A DNA stretch of 64,000 bases from Saprospiraceae bacterium (GTDB taxonomy: Bacteria > Bacteroidota > Bacteroidia > Chitinophagales > Saprospiraceae). Of the stretch, positions 37,289-45,503 are shown in pieces; position 1 is the stretch's first letter, and each line of letters opens with the position of its first letter. Location of the stretch: the NCBI GenBank assembly GCA_027488135.1, contig JAIYCH010000104.1:22801-86800 (forward strand), given 5' to 3'. The translations under genes were made by a program, and so were the position numbers. Below the pieces are notes generated by a model. It ran no database searches, was not told where the DNA came from, and saw only the letters and a program-made list of their open reading frames with translations.

Positions 37289-38223
37289 ATGTATTATCCA
37301 AGATTTATATCGCCGGACATACTGGTTTAGTAGGCTCAGCCATTGTTAGAAAACTTGAAATGCGGGGATATAAAAATCTTATCCACAAAACTTCAGCTGA
37401 ACTGGATTTAAGGAATCAGCAGGCGGTAAACGATTTTTTCGACCAACAGAAACCAGAATATGTATTTCTTGCGGCAGCAAAAGTAGGCGGCATCCTGGCT
37501 AATCTCACCTACAAGTCAGCCTTTATTTATGATAATTTACAAATACAGACTAACGTAATATATGCTGCTCATTTTTGCGGGGTTAAAAAACTCCTCTTTC
37601 TCGGATCGAGTTGTTTGTACCCCAGATTGGCCCCTCAACCGATAAGAGAAACGGAGTTATTGACTGGCGCTCTGGAACCAAGTAATGAATTTTATGCCAT
37701 CGCCAAAATTTCAGGCATAAAACTATGCCAGGCATACAAGATGGATTACGGTTCTAATTTCATTACGGTTATGCCACCCAATGTATATGGCCCGAATGAT
37801 CATTACGACCTTGAAAATTGCCATGTTTTACCTGCATTAATCCGTAAAATTCATGAGGCAAAAAAACTTAACAGTCCAACCTTATACCTTTGGGGAAGTG
37901 GAAAACCCAAAAGGGAATTTCTACATGTGGATGACCTTTCGGAAGCCTTGTTAACCCTAATGTTACAATATGATGAGCTATCACCCATAAATATTGGAGC
38001 CAGTGCCGACATTTCCATCCGCCAATTAGCGAAACTTATCAAAGAGATTATTGGCTACCGGGGACAAATCAAATTCGATGTAACCAAACCTGATGGAACA
38101 CCTCGCAAGTTATTGGATTCCAGCAAAGCCATACAGTTAATCAACTGGAAACCAACTATTTCGTTAGAAAATGGAATGAGAGAATTATATGGGAGTTTGG
38201 AAGAGGAGGAATGGTATGAGTGA
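37285..38223 (+). CDS. fcl: GDP-L-fucose synthase
   Basis: Fcl (312 aa) performs the epimerase-reductase step that yields GDP-L-fucose for surface glycans. The NADP loop is GHTGLVGSA, the catalytic YxxxK is YAIAK and the FLGSSCLYP stretch is present. Its ATG overlaps the gmd stop (ATGA), which couples translation. A longer frame reaches back to 37153 inside gmd but has no family match. No glycosyltransferase genes are nearby. Confidence 0.96.
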   Translation: MNVLSKIYIAGHTGLVGSAIVRKLEMRGYKNLIHKTSAELDLRNQQAVNDFFDQQKPEYVFLAAAKVGGILANLTYKSAFIYDNLQIQTNVIYAAHFCGVKKLLFLGSSCLYPRLAPQPIRETELLTGALEPSNEFYAIAKISGIKLCQAYKMDYGSNFITVMPPNVYGPNDHYDLENCHVLPALIRKIHEAKKLNSPTLYLWGSGKPKREFLHVDDLSEALLTLMLQYDELSPINIGASADISIRQLAKLIKEIIGYRGQIKFDVTKPDGTPRKLLDSSKAIQLINWKPTISLENGMRELYGSLEEEEWYE

Positions 38224-38560
38224 GGATGACAGAGGGCAAGATGGTTAACCAGCGTAAGGGGTGGCAAGCTGTTCAGTAGAATATTTAAGCTGGTCGATTG
38301 TCCGGTAAATAGCAGGAAATATATAGTCAACTTAGGTATTCAGAAAAAAAAACCAGAAAAAAAATTTTAATTGAAATTCAACATTTTATCATTAATCTGG
38401 AAGTAAATAATGCTTTTATGGCCTGGCCAAAATGCTCCTTAAACCGTTTAGCAAAAAATTAAAACAAATTTCTCAAAATTAAGGAAAAATCTATTTATAA
38501 CATGTGTGATAAATTATATCCATTTTATGTACCATTATGAATGCGCCGGAAAGCATAAAC
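38224..38560. other. AT-rich intergenic region
   Basis: About 340 bp without a gene, marking the switch from the gmd-fcl unit to the accessory island. It holds homopolymer A tracts (38340-38370) but no stem that looks like a terminator. No relic of a known gene was recognised. Confidence 0.5.
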
Positions 38561-38600
38561 ATTGAAATTTGTTATGAATTTTATTATATTTGATAACAAA
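38561..38600 (+). promoter_or_regulatory. Toxin-antitoxin promoter with inverted-repeat operator
   Basis: TATATTTG at 38585-38592 matches the -7 consensus, with ATTG at 38561-38564 20 bp upstream as a -33 candidate. An 8 bp inverted repeat flanks the -7 box: TTTGTTAT at 38568-38575 and ATAACAAA at 38593-38600. This placement suits an operator where the antitoxin, alone or with toxin, represses its own operon. Confidence 0.5.
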
Positions 38601-38610
38601 ATAGAATTGA

Positions 38611-38817
38611 ATGCTTATCGAACGAAATACAAAGGATCAGATTACAATAACTGTTTCATCTTCTCTTGATAGCTTCGGACTTCAAAGACTTATTGATTAT
38701 ATTAAGTACCTCGAAGCGACATCAAAAACCAAGGCAAAGCAGTCTGATGTTGATAAACTTGCAGACGAAGTAAACACTTCCTGGTGGGAAAGGAATCGCG
38801 ATAGATTTTTAGAATGA
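38611..38817 (+). CDS. Putative antitoxin of a PIN-type toxin-antitoxin pair
   Basis: A 68 aa protein: a beta-rich N-terminus (TITVSSSLDSFGLQRL) that could be a DNA-binding domain and a charged helical C-terminus (LADEVNTSWWERNRDRFLE) that could wrap the toxin. The size and the 4 bp ATGA overlap with the PIN gene support the pairing. No antitoxin family could be named with certainty. Confidence 0.75.
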   Translation: MLIERNTKDQITITVSSSLDSFGLQRLIDYIKYLEATSKTKAKQSDVDKLADEVNTSWWERNRDRFLE

Positions 38818-39257
38818 GGGTTATTGTTGACGCAAATATAGTTTTCAGCGCCATCTTGAATACAAATGGAAAAATTGGTGATATTCTAATAAACGGAAGA
38901 ATGCGATTTGATTTTATTGCCCCTGAATTTTTGAGGTATGAAATCAAAAAACACTACGGTAAATTAATGAAGATATCAGGTTTAACCATTGAAGAAATTC
39001 AAGAAGCAGAATTTCAAATATATAAATCTATCCTTTTCATATCAGAAGAACAAATTACACAATCTAACTGGATAAAATCTGAAAAATTAGTTAAAGATAT
39101 TGATCCAAATGATATTCAGTACATTGCTTATTCGAAGCATTTCAACTGTAAAATCTGGAGTGGAGACAAAGCTTTAATTATCGGTTTGGCCAAAAAGAAA
39201 TTTACAAAATTTGTAACAACGGACGAACTCTTTACCATTCATACATCAAAAAAATAA
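38814..39257 (+). CDS. PIN-domain toxin ribonuclease
   Basis: A 147 aa PIN domain protein. The acidic residues are visible: the first Asp in VIVDANIVFSAIL, a conserved Glu in PEFLRYEI, and the C-terminal pair in DPNDIQYIA and WSGDKAL. Such toxins cleave RNA when released from the antitoxin. It overlaps the upstream antitoxin gene by 4 bp. It is immediately followed by a decayed gene fragment. Confidence 0.88.
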   Translation: MRVIVDANIVFSAILNTNGKIGDILINGRMRFDFIAPEFLRYEIKKHYGKLMKISGLTIEEIQEAEFQIYKSILFISEEQITQSNWIKSEKLVKDIDPNDIQYIAYSKHFNCKIWSGDKALIIGLAKKKFTKFVTTDELFTIHTSKK

Positions 39258-39264
39258 AAAGGTA

Positions 39265-39388
39265 ACGGATTTCCATCATTCAGATGCACCTGGGTTTCTA
39301 CCTCTTTTTGACTTTTTGGAAAACCCCAGGAAAGCAAGGATTTTTGTAAGGGCACCTAACCATAAATTAACCTCGGTATCTCATTCTA
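39265..39388 (-). pseudogene. Decayed fragment of a paraoxonase/SMP-30-like gene
   Basis: Hand alignment to the 3' part of the gene at 45806-46846 gives about 103 of 124 identical bases. Bases 39265-39322 match 45901-45958 (50 of 58), and 39323-39388 match 46009-46075 after a deletion of about 50 bases. The fragment carries no intact frame. The parent copy on the same strand is 6.5 kb away, so this is a relic of a duplication or rearrangement. Confidence 0.7.
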
Positions 39389-39773
39389 ACTTAACGCTAT
39401 AATGGAAAAATTTACCAAACATAGCGTTCAATGGTTTTACAACCTATTATTAGATAAAATTATCTTTGGCAAATCAATAAAAAAGTTACGCTCCAAAATA
39501 GGTCGAGTTGGCTAAAGATGTTTTAGTTAGTTTAGACCCTATTATACTAACTTTTGAGTACGTTGGTCCCAAAACTAAAGTATCTTAATAATTGATAGGA
39601 TTAAAAAATTAATCATCATGGTCTTTATTCTTTGCCGTAACGAGATAATTACCTTCTGTATATCTAATTTAAACCAATCACGATCATGTAATCATTTTTC
39701 AGCATTGGCCTCATTTTAGTATCTTCGCCAAGTGCACTATTTTTAGGGCGTGTCATAAACCAACAACCAACGC
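39389..39773. other. Intergenic region with a short relic-like frame
   Basis: About 385 bp without a clear gene. A 37 codon frame at 39402-39515 (ending RSKIGRVG) loosely recalls the DKLVFSKI...GGRV region of fatty-acid CoA ligases, but the match is too short to name. Otherwise nothing was recognised. Confidence 0.4.
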
Positions 39774-41132
39774 ATGATAACTGCAGAAGACATACAATTG
39801 ATTGTAGCAAGTGGCGAAGGATACAATGCTGAATTCAAAGTTAGCATTCCATCGAAAGTAAAAGAATTGTCTGAAGAAGTTTGTGCATTTGCTAATGCAG
39901 CTGGTGGTGTTTTATTGATTGGTGTGAGTGATGCCAATGAAATAGTAGGGTGTGGTACATTTGATAATGCAAAGCGTTCTGCCATTCAACATAGTTTAAG
40001 CGAAATAACGCCTGCTTTACAGTGTTCCTTAAACTTGGTTGAGGTAGCTGGTAAAACCATTGGAGTGATTGAAGTAGCTTCCGGCCCTAAAAAGCCATAC
40101 GTTTTGTCGGGTGCCATATATGTTCGAATTGGTCCGAATACGCAAAAGCTGACCACTGCGGAGCAAATGCGCGACTTCTTTCAACAGTCTGACAAGATTT
40201 ATTTCGATGAAGTTCCCTGTCCTGCTTTTAACCCCTTAACTGATATTGACCTTGAAGTACTAACTATTTTTAAATTGGAAGCTAACTTGAGTGCAGCGGT
40301 TTCCAACGAACAAGTTTATATCAATTTTAAATTATATGCAGAGGCACAACATTTTAAAAATGGCGCTGTGCTTTTTCTTGGGTCTAAACCAGAACAGTTT
40401 ATTGAAAAGGCAATGATTCGTTGTATTGCATTTCAGGGACTGGATAAACGCTTTATTTTTGATGATCATACTTTTGGAGGACCTTTATACCATCAATTTA
40501 CCAAGGCTATGCAATGGCTTCGTGGAAAATTAAACGTTGCTTACGATATTGAAGGACAAGGTTCCGGTCCCAGAAAAGAAATATGGGAGATTCCCGAAAC
40601 TGTATTTAAGGAAACGATTATCAATTCCTTGTCCCATAGAGATTATTACGATAAAGGTGCGTTAACTACCATAGAACTATTTGAAAACCGGATAGAAATT
40701 AGTAATCCCGGAGGTTTGGTGAGTGCCATTCCTATGGCTTCATTTGGTAAACGAAGTCATTCCAGAAATCCACTTATTTTTGGCCTTTTTTCCAGAATGC
40801 GTTTGGTAGAACAGATTGGATCGGGCATTCCCAGAATCATTAACCTAATGAAAGAGGCAGCATTGCCAGCTCCTCTTTTCCAAAAAGAAGGAATGTTTAC
40901 CGTTACCTTAATGCGCCCACTAAAAAGTAGGGAGAAAAGTAGGGAGAAAAGTAGGGAGAAAATAAAGGCACTGATTAAGGAAAATCCTAATGTAACAATA
41001 ATAGAAATGAGTGAAATCATTGGAATAAGTATAAAAGGAATTGAAAAGCAGATTGCTAATCTGAAAAAAGAAGGTATTATTGATCGAATGGGTGCTGACA
41101 AGGGTGGTAACTGGAAAATTTTAATAAAATAA
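39774..41132 (+). CDS. AlbA_2-domain ATP-binding transcriptional regulator
   Basis: A 452 aa protein. Residues about 10-130 form the Schlafen/AlbA_2 domain (EGYNAEFKVSIPSKVKEL and FANAAGGVLLIGVSD). Residues about 270-375 match the HATPase-like C-terminal domain (FKETIINSLSHRDYY, then NRIEISNPGGL). The tail holds a winged-helix-like segment (ENPNVTIIEMSEIIGIS). Such genes occur in accessory regions as putative DNA-binding regulators; the target is unknown. Three SREK repeats precede the tail. Confidence 0.85.
   Translation: MITAEDIQLIVASGEGYNAEFKVSIPSKVKELSEEVCAFANAAGGVLLIGVSDANEIVGCGTFDNAKRSAIQHSLSEITPALQCSLNLVEVAGKTIGVIEVASGPKKPYVLSGAIYVRIGPNTQKLTTAEQMRDFFQQSDKIYFDEVPCPAFNPLTDIDLEVLTIFKLEANLSAAVSNEQVYINFKLYAEAQHFKNGAVLFLGSKPEQFIEKAMIRCIAFQGLDKRFIFDDHTFGGPLYHQFTKAMQWLRGKLNVAYDIEGQGSGPRKEIWEIPETVFKETIINSLSHRDYYDKGALTTIELFENRIEISNPGGLVSAIPMASFGKRSHSRNPLIFGLFSRMRLVEQIGSGIPRIINLMKEAALPAPLFQKEGMFTVTLMRPLKSREKSREKSREKIKALIKENPNVTIIEMSEIIGISIKGIEKQIANLKKEGIIDRMGADKGGNWKILIK
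40926..40961 (+). repeat. 12 bp tandem repeat x3 inside the AlbA_2 gene
   Basis: AGTAGGGAGAAA occurs three times head to tail at 40926-40937, 40938-40949 and 40950-40961. It is in frame and encodes three copies of SREK between the ATPase and the C-terminal helix-turn-helix. A gain or loss of a unit by slippage would keep the frame. Confidence 0.85.
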
Positions 41133-41133
41133 T

Positions 41134-41330
41134 TTGACCATTGGAAAAAAGTATTCCAACAATATCGCCTTGAGTTTTGTCATGATGAAAAAACGGATAA
41201 GAAAGGTCTTTTTGATAGCCTTCATTTACCAGATGTTAAAAAGTTGAGGATTGAAAACAATAAGTTTACCCTAAAGCATAAATTCAGATTAAAAATGCTT
41301 TCCATTCTTTACGTTTCTGACCCTAAATGA
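41134..41330 (+). pseudogene. Unidentified coding relic without start codon
   Basis: A frame with no ATG at its start, opening with DHWKKVFQQYRLEF just after a stop and closing at 41330 with YVSDPK. The composition is protein-like, not random. It continues into a 43 codon frame at 41337-41468 (starting MLYALFTETF). I recognise no family. It is best read as a truncated gene remnant in the accessory island, with low certainty. Confidence 0.35.
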
Positions 41331-41468
41331 AAAAAAATGCTTTATGCTCTTTTTACCGAAACATTTAAAAATAAACAGGGTAAATGCAGGGCAATTGAAA
41401 AATTTGGATTAATAATATTTTTCTGGGAAACGATAGAATGTAAAATCCAGATGAAATTGACCATGTAA

Positions 41469-41720
41469 TCAGGATTCGATTGGTTCTTCGACCATTTTGG
41501 TGATTACGCTTATTTTAAGATCACATTCTTGACAATCACACCCTTTTTAATGAAGTTTCCTGTTAATATTAGTCCCGGTTCTTGATCATTGATATTTTTT
41601 TTAATAATAACCAAATATGAAATTTCAACAAAATGGTTGAAGAACCCACTTTCCGTGGAATATGCATTTATAGGATTAAGCAGGATAAAAAAGAGGGTAT
41701 AAAGTAACCCCTTTACATAT
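41469..41720. other. Intergenic region in the repeat-rich island
   Basis: No gene was recognised here. A 14-codon minus-strand stretch (about 41500-41580, read IKKGVIVKNVILK then stop) resembles a C-terminal strand of a secreted protein, but is too short to call. It holds the inverted repeat listed separately. Confidence 0.4.
41482..41646. repeat. 18 bp terminal inverted repeat around a 129 bp core
   Basis: Bases 41482-41499 and 41629-41646 are inverted copies over 18 positions with one mismatch (a C/T difference at position 9-10). The span of 165 bp between AT-rich flanks looks like a small non-autonomous element or relic. No target-site duplication was verified. Confidence 0.45.
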
Positions 41721-41787
41721 AACCCTCAAGTTCAAACCGAAGAAGTTATCCTTAATTCTGTTAATCTGGAAAATCCTGATTCAAAAC
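41721..41787 (+). repeat. Dispersed repeat, copy 1
   Basis: The stretch beginning AACCCTCAAGTTCAAACCGA and ending AATCCTGATTCAAAAC is repeated with changes at 45376-45443. The phrase ATCCTGATTC is common in noncoding repeats of Bacteroidota. The two copies lie outside the FISUMP gene pair, one on each side. Confidence 0.55.
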
Positions 41788-41831
41788 TGGGGGAAAGCGA
41801 GTGAATATTACATGGAAAACTGTCGAAAATA

Positions 41832-41851
41832 AGACCCAAGGCATCGCGTCT
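41832..41851. repeat. REP-like palindrome, degenerate copy
   Basis: AGACCCAAGGCATCGCGTCT retains the right half TCGCGTCT of the palindrome at 43494 and 45770, with three changes in the left half. It is 85 bp past the stop of the first FISUMP gene. Confidence 0.5.
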
Positions 41852-41935
41852 CTACAGATTCTGGTGAAAAATTATCGCTGCTGGTCATCAAATTCCTACC
41901 TTACGAAGTCGTTATATGTAATCTGTGAAATCTCG

Positions 41936-43282
41936 TTAATTCCTAAGGCAACGGACGTAGGCTCCAACAGACTTATAGTTAGGGTCCCTGCCCACATTGC
42001 CACTGCTGGTGTTCAGGTAGCGGAACAATGCGAAGTCATTGTAGATCTCCGTAGCACTCCAAAAGATAGTGCTGGAGCTAATATCGGCGAAATTACCAAC
42101 ATTAAATCGAAAGCCACCTGGGAGAGCGGAAAAACCACTTTCATTCGTTGCTCCATTATTTGGAGGATACCAAAGTGCGGTTATTGTATCTTTCATCTTG
42201 CCACCTGCAGTGGGGCTTTGAACAGGACCAACACTTAAAGTTTCTGTTGGTACCAAAAATTGAATTAATGATGTCCACTCTCCATCCGTAGGAACATGCC
42301 AATCCATAGGACAGATATTTACAGTATCATTCATTGCAATTACTCCAGCTGTAGATATCCCTTTTACAGCATACCAATTGTATAAGTAGCCATATTTGGA
42401 GAGGTTCGAAGGCGTCGTTGCCGTACTATCATGAGCGTAAATAGTATGAGCACCTCTGGTTAAATTTTGCCATGTGGAAGAACTACCACCAGAACCACCA
42501 GTGGTATCAAATAGAATCGAAGTACCATTATTATATCTTCTCACTCTTAAATTCTCCTTTGTCCAACACTGAGCACCAATCAAAACCGTATTATAGGAGT
42601 TGCCATCAATGTCAGAAATGGTTGTTCCACAAGTGAAAACTGAAACCCCAATAGTTCCCCATACTGGTAAACCTGAGGATATCTTTAAAACTTCACCCTC
42701 ATTACCAGGAGCTAGAATTACCCAGCTGTTTCCATTAAAAAACATGATATTACCATTTGCAGAACCTACAGGAAAATCAGAAATATCGAGTTTGGTTAAA
42801 AATCTGGTTGTCAGATTCAATAAACTGGTGTCCGTTTCATTTAACTCCAAGGCCAATCTCGTTGTCAGATTCAATACACTGGTATCTGTTTTAGATGCAT
42901 ACAAGGCATAAGGTACACTCATGAGTTCTTGTGTTCCCAACAAAACATAACTATTACCTCCACTGAAATCTGCTTCCAATTGAATGAAATGTGCTGAATT
43001 ACCCCAATTAATATTGCCAAATAACCCGCTTATTACTGTTCCAACACCTATCTGTAAGCTCATTAATCCTCCTGCATCCGTCGTTCTGGCATGTGTTTCA
43101 ACGTAAACAGCTGGCCCAGTAATGGTGCCTGATAAAATGGAAATTCTCAAACTAACCGCCTTATTAGATACAACTTCCCCATTTGTATTTCTTAAAACCC
43201 TCTGGAAGTTGATCCTTTGGGGTGCCTGAGAAATCCCTATTAAAGGAAAAATTAACAAGATTGTAATTCTTAAAATATTCAT
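41936..43282 (-). CDS. FISUMP-domain surface protein, copy 1
   Basis: A 448 aa exported protein. A signal peptide (ending ISQ) precedes a conserved N-terminal module (APQRINFQRVLRNTNG, PYALYA near residue 130). Then come two LNLTTR repeats and a FISUMP (Fibrobacter succinogenes major paralogous) domain from about residue 215 (CWTKENLRVRRYNNG, GYLYNWYAV, WHVPTDGEW, FWSATE, VRCLRN). FISUMP proteins are cell-surface and C-type-lectin-like. It is a tandem paralog of the next gene. The last 45 codons are C-rich at third positions, unlike the body, and contain a divergent 17-codon block (41996-42046). Confidence 0.9.
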   Translation of the reverse strand: MNILRITILLIFPLIGISQAPQRINFQRVLRNTNGEVVSNKAVSLRISILSGTITGPAVYVETHARTTDAGGLMSLQIGVGTVISGLFGNINWGNSAHFIQLEADFSGGNSYVLLGTQELMSVPYALYASKTDTSVLNLTTRLALELNETDTSLLNLTTRFLTKLDISDFPVGSANGNIMFFNGNSWVILAPGNEGEVLKISSGLPVWGTIGVSVFTCGTTISDIDGNSYNTVLIGAQCWTKENLRVRRYNNGTSILFDTTGGSGGSSSTWQNLTRGAHTIYAHDSTATTPSNLSKYGYLYNWYAVKGISTAGVIAMNDTVNICPMDWHVPTDGEWTSLIQFLVPTETLSVGPVQSPTAGGKMKDTITALWYPPNNGATNESGFSALPGGFRFNVGNFADISSSTIFWSATEIYNDFALFRYLNTSSGNVGRDPNYKSVGAYVRCLRN

Positions 43283-43493
43283 ATTATTATTATAATTCTT
43301 TTTTATAATAAAGTAAATCTACTGCTTATTTTTAAAGCAAAATATTTTATATTTAAAATCACCTTAATTTAATCACTTCTTTGTTAGGCAAATAATAAAC
43401 CTGAACTACTCTTGCCTTCGCGAAGCAGCTTTTGATTTAGAATCAGGACAAACAGGATTTGGGTAAATATTACATTGAAACCTGTCGCGGAGA

Positions 43494-43513
43494 AGACGCG
43501 AGGCATCGCGTCT
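43494..43513. repeat. REP-like palindrome
   Basis: AGACGCGA-GGCA-TCGCGTCT is a perfect 8 bp stem with a 4 base loop, within a longer shared stretch that continues CTCTACG. It recurs at 45770-45789 and, decayed, at 41832-41851. This copy is about 85 bp past the FISUMP copy 2 stop, the same distance as the first copy from its gene. Confidence 0.8.
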
Positions 43514-43597
43514 CTACGAGATCTGGTGAAATATGGTCGTTGCTGGTCAGAAAATTCCTACCTTAAGAAGTCATTATCTATAATTTGTGAAATCTTG

Positions 43598-45199
43598 TTA
43601 ATTCCTGAGGCAACGAACGGAGGCTCCAACTGACTTGAGGTCGGGGTCCCTGCCCACGAGACTAACGTCGTAGGACAAGGAGCGGTTCCAGGCGTTGAGG
43701 CTATCGTTCTCAGTAGCGCTCCAAAAGATAGCGTTGTTTCTAATATCGCGAAAAATACCACTATAACCACGATAACCACCTGGGATAGCAGTAAAGCCAC
43801 TTGGGTTGTCAGCTCCAGTATTTGGCGTATTCCAGAGCATAATAGTACACTCTCTTATAACTTCTTTCATCTTACCGGCTGCTACACTTATTCCACCCAA
43901 GTAGGTTGTTAAAGTTGTCCAATCTGCATCGATGGGAACATGCCAACCTGTAGGGCAGATATTTTTATAATCTGTACTTCCTGTAGTTGCAATACCTTTT
44001 ACAGCATACCAATTATATAGGTATCCATATTTAGTGAGGTTCGAAGGCGTCGTTGCCGTACTATCATGAGCGTAAATAGTATGAGCACCTCTGGTTAAAT
44101 TTTGCCATGTGGCAGACATACCAGGATAATGAGTAGGAATATTAGGAACAAGAGAACCAGTGGCATCAAATGGAATCGCAGTAAGATCATTGTATCTTCT
44201 CACTCTTAAGTTCTGCGCTGTCCAACACTGTTTGCCAATCGAAACAGAAGTATAGGCATTGCCATCAACGTCAGAAACAGAGGAAACAGACCCACATGCT
44301 GACACCAAAATAGTTCCCCTGGCAGTATCAGAACTAACACTTAATCCCGTTATCGGTATAGCATAGTTAAAAGTACCTGAAGCAGATGGTGAGCCACTAA
44401 TTGTAAGCCTATTACCTGACAAAGCTGCAGTAACTCCAGCAGGCAATCCTGTCGTAGTGCCTATACCCGTTGCATTCGAAGTAGCATGCGTAATAATCGC
44501 CATTAAACTATCCAACCTCAAGGTAAGACTTGACGATGCAGGACCAGCTAAAACAATTGACGTTGTTCCACTTCCCCAAACTGGTGAACCTGAGGACATA
44601 TTTAAAGAATGACCCTCAGCACCAGGAGCTAGGATTACCCAGCTAGATCCATTAAAAAACATGATATTTCCTATAGCAGAACCTGCAGGAAAATCAGAAC
44701 TATTGAGTTTGGTTGAAAATCTCGTTGTCAGATTCAATAAACTGGTGTCCGTTACATTTAACTTCGTGGAAAATCTCGATGTCAGATTCAAAACCGAAGT
44801 ATCTGTTTTAGTTGCATACAAGGCATAAGGTACACTCATTAGTTCTTGTGCACCCAACAATACATAACTATTACCTCCACTGAAATCTGCTTCCAATTGA
44901 ATGAAATGTGTTGAATTACCCCAATTAATGGTAGAAAAATCTGTGCTTGGTGCAGTTCCAGCACCTATCTGCAAGTTCATTAATCCTCCTGCATCCGTCG
45001 TTTTAGCATGTGTTTCAACGTAAACGGCTGGCCCAGTAATGCTGCCTGATAAAATGGAGATTCTCAAACTCACCGACCTATTAGATACAATATCCCCATT
45101 CGTATTTCTTAAAACCGACTGGAAGTTGATTCTTTGCGGTGCCTGCGAAATCCCTATTAAAGGAAAAATTAACAAAATTATGATTCTTAAAATATTCAT
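43598..45199 (-). CDS. FISUMP-domain surface protein, copy 2
   Basis: A 533 aa paralog of the gene downstream. The signal peptide, N-terminal module and LNLT(T/S)RFSTKLN repeats are nearly the same. It differs by an inserted Ig-like module of about 80 residues (GLPAGVTAALSGNRLTISGSP) before the FISUMP domain (CWTAQNLRVRRYND, YLYNWYAV, WHVPIDADW, IFWSATE, VRCLRN). The 17-codon block at 43658-43708 differs from copy 1 at 15 codons, while the flanking FWSATE and VGRDP codons match. Upstream and downstream DNA is also duplicated, so the pair arose by tandem duplication of a 1.7-1.9 kb unit. Confidence 0.9.
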   Translation of the reverse strand: MNILRIIILLIFPLIGISQAPQRINFQSVLRNTNGDIVSNRSVSLRISILSGSITGPAVYVETHAKTTDAGGLMNLQIGAGTAPSTDFSTINWGNSTHFIQLEADFSGGNSYVLLGAQELMSVPYALYATKTDTSVLNLTSRFSTKLNVTDTSLLNLTTRFSTKLNSSDFPAGSAIGNIMFFNGSSWVILAPGAEGHSLNMSSGSPVWGSGTTSIVLAGPASSSLTLRLDSLMAIITHATSNATGIGTTTGLPAGVTAALSGNRLTISGSPSASGTFNYAIPITGLSVSSDTARGTILVSACGSVSSVSDVDGNAYTSVSIGKQCWTAQNLRVRRYNDLTAIPFDATGSLVPNIPTHYPGMSATWQNLTRGAHTIYAHDSTATTPSNLTKYGYLYNWYAVKGIATTGSTDYKNICPTGWHVPIDADWTTLTTYLGGISVAAGKMKEVIRECTIMLWNTPNTGADNPSGFTAIPGGYRGYSGIFRDIRNNAIFWSATENDSLNAWNRSLSYDVSLVGRDPDLKSVGASVRCLRN

Positions 45200-45375
45200 A
45201 TTATTCTTATAATTCTTTTTTATAATAAAGTTGAATGTACTCTTTATTTTTAAAGCAAAATGTTTTATTTCTAAATCACGTTAATTTAATCCCTTATTTG
45301 TTAGGCAAATAATAAAACTGAAGTACCCCTGCCTTCGCGCATCAGCATTCTTTTTTCCTTATTACTTTTATATTT
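45200..45375. other. Upstream region of FISUMP copy 2, duplicated
   Basis: This stretch is similar over about 170 bp to the region upstream of copy 1 (43283-43440), including the ATAATAAA and GTTAGGCAAATAATAAA stretches. It therefore likely carries the shared promoter. A clean TAnnTTTG was not found. Confidence 0.45.
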
Positions 45376-45443
45376 AACCCTCAAGTTCAAATCGAAGACG
45401 TTCTTTTTAATCCTTGAAATCCTGTTAAATCCTGATTCAAGAC
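45376..45443 (+). repeat. Dispersed repeat, copy 2
   Basis: Second copy of the repeat at 41721-41787, starting AACCCTCAAGTTCAAATCGA and holding AATCCTGATTCAAGAC. It lies on the far side of the FISUMP pair, so the two copies bracket the duplicated genes. Confidence 0.55.
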
Positions 45444-45478
45444 AAGATGCCTTCGACATCGTTTAATGTTTCACGTAG

Positions 45479-45503
45479 GGGCGAATTGAATTCGCCCTTT
45501 TTT
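45479..45503. repeat. Palindromic repeat GGGCGAA/TTCGCCC with T-tract
   Basis: GGGCGAATTGAATTCGCCC (45479-45497) is a perfect palindrome apart from its centre base, followed by six T. The form GTAGGGGCGAATT is a widespread noncoding repeat in Bacteroidota and cyanobacteria. It could also act as a terminator. A decayed relative may be at about 45650-45670. Confidence 0.6.

Noticed and set aside
36200..38223. Capsule or O-antigen gene cluster
   Set aside because: Only gmd and fcl are present; no glycosyltransferase, flippase or polymerase genes flank them.
41801..42238. 145-codon plus-strand frame
   Set aside because: Mostly antisense of FISUMP copy 1 with repeat DNA at its start.
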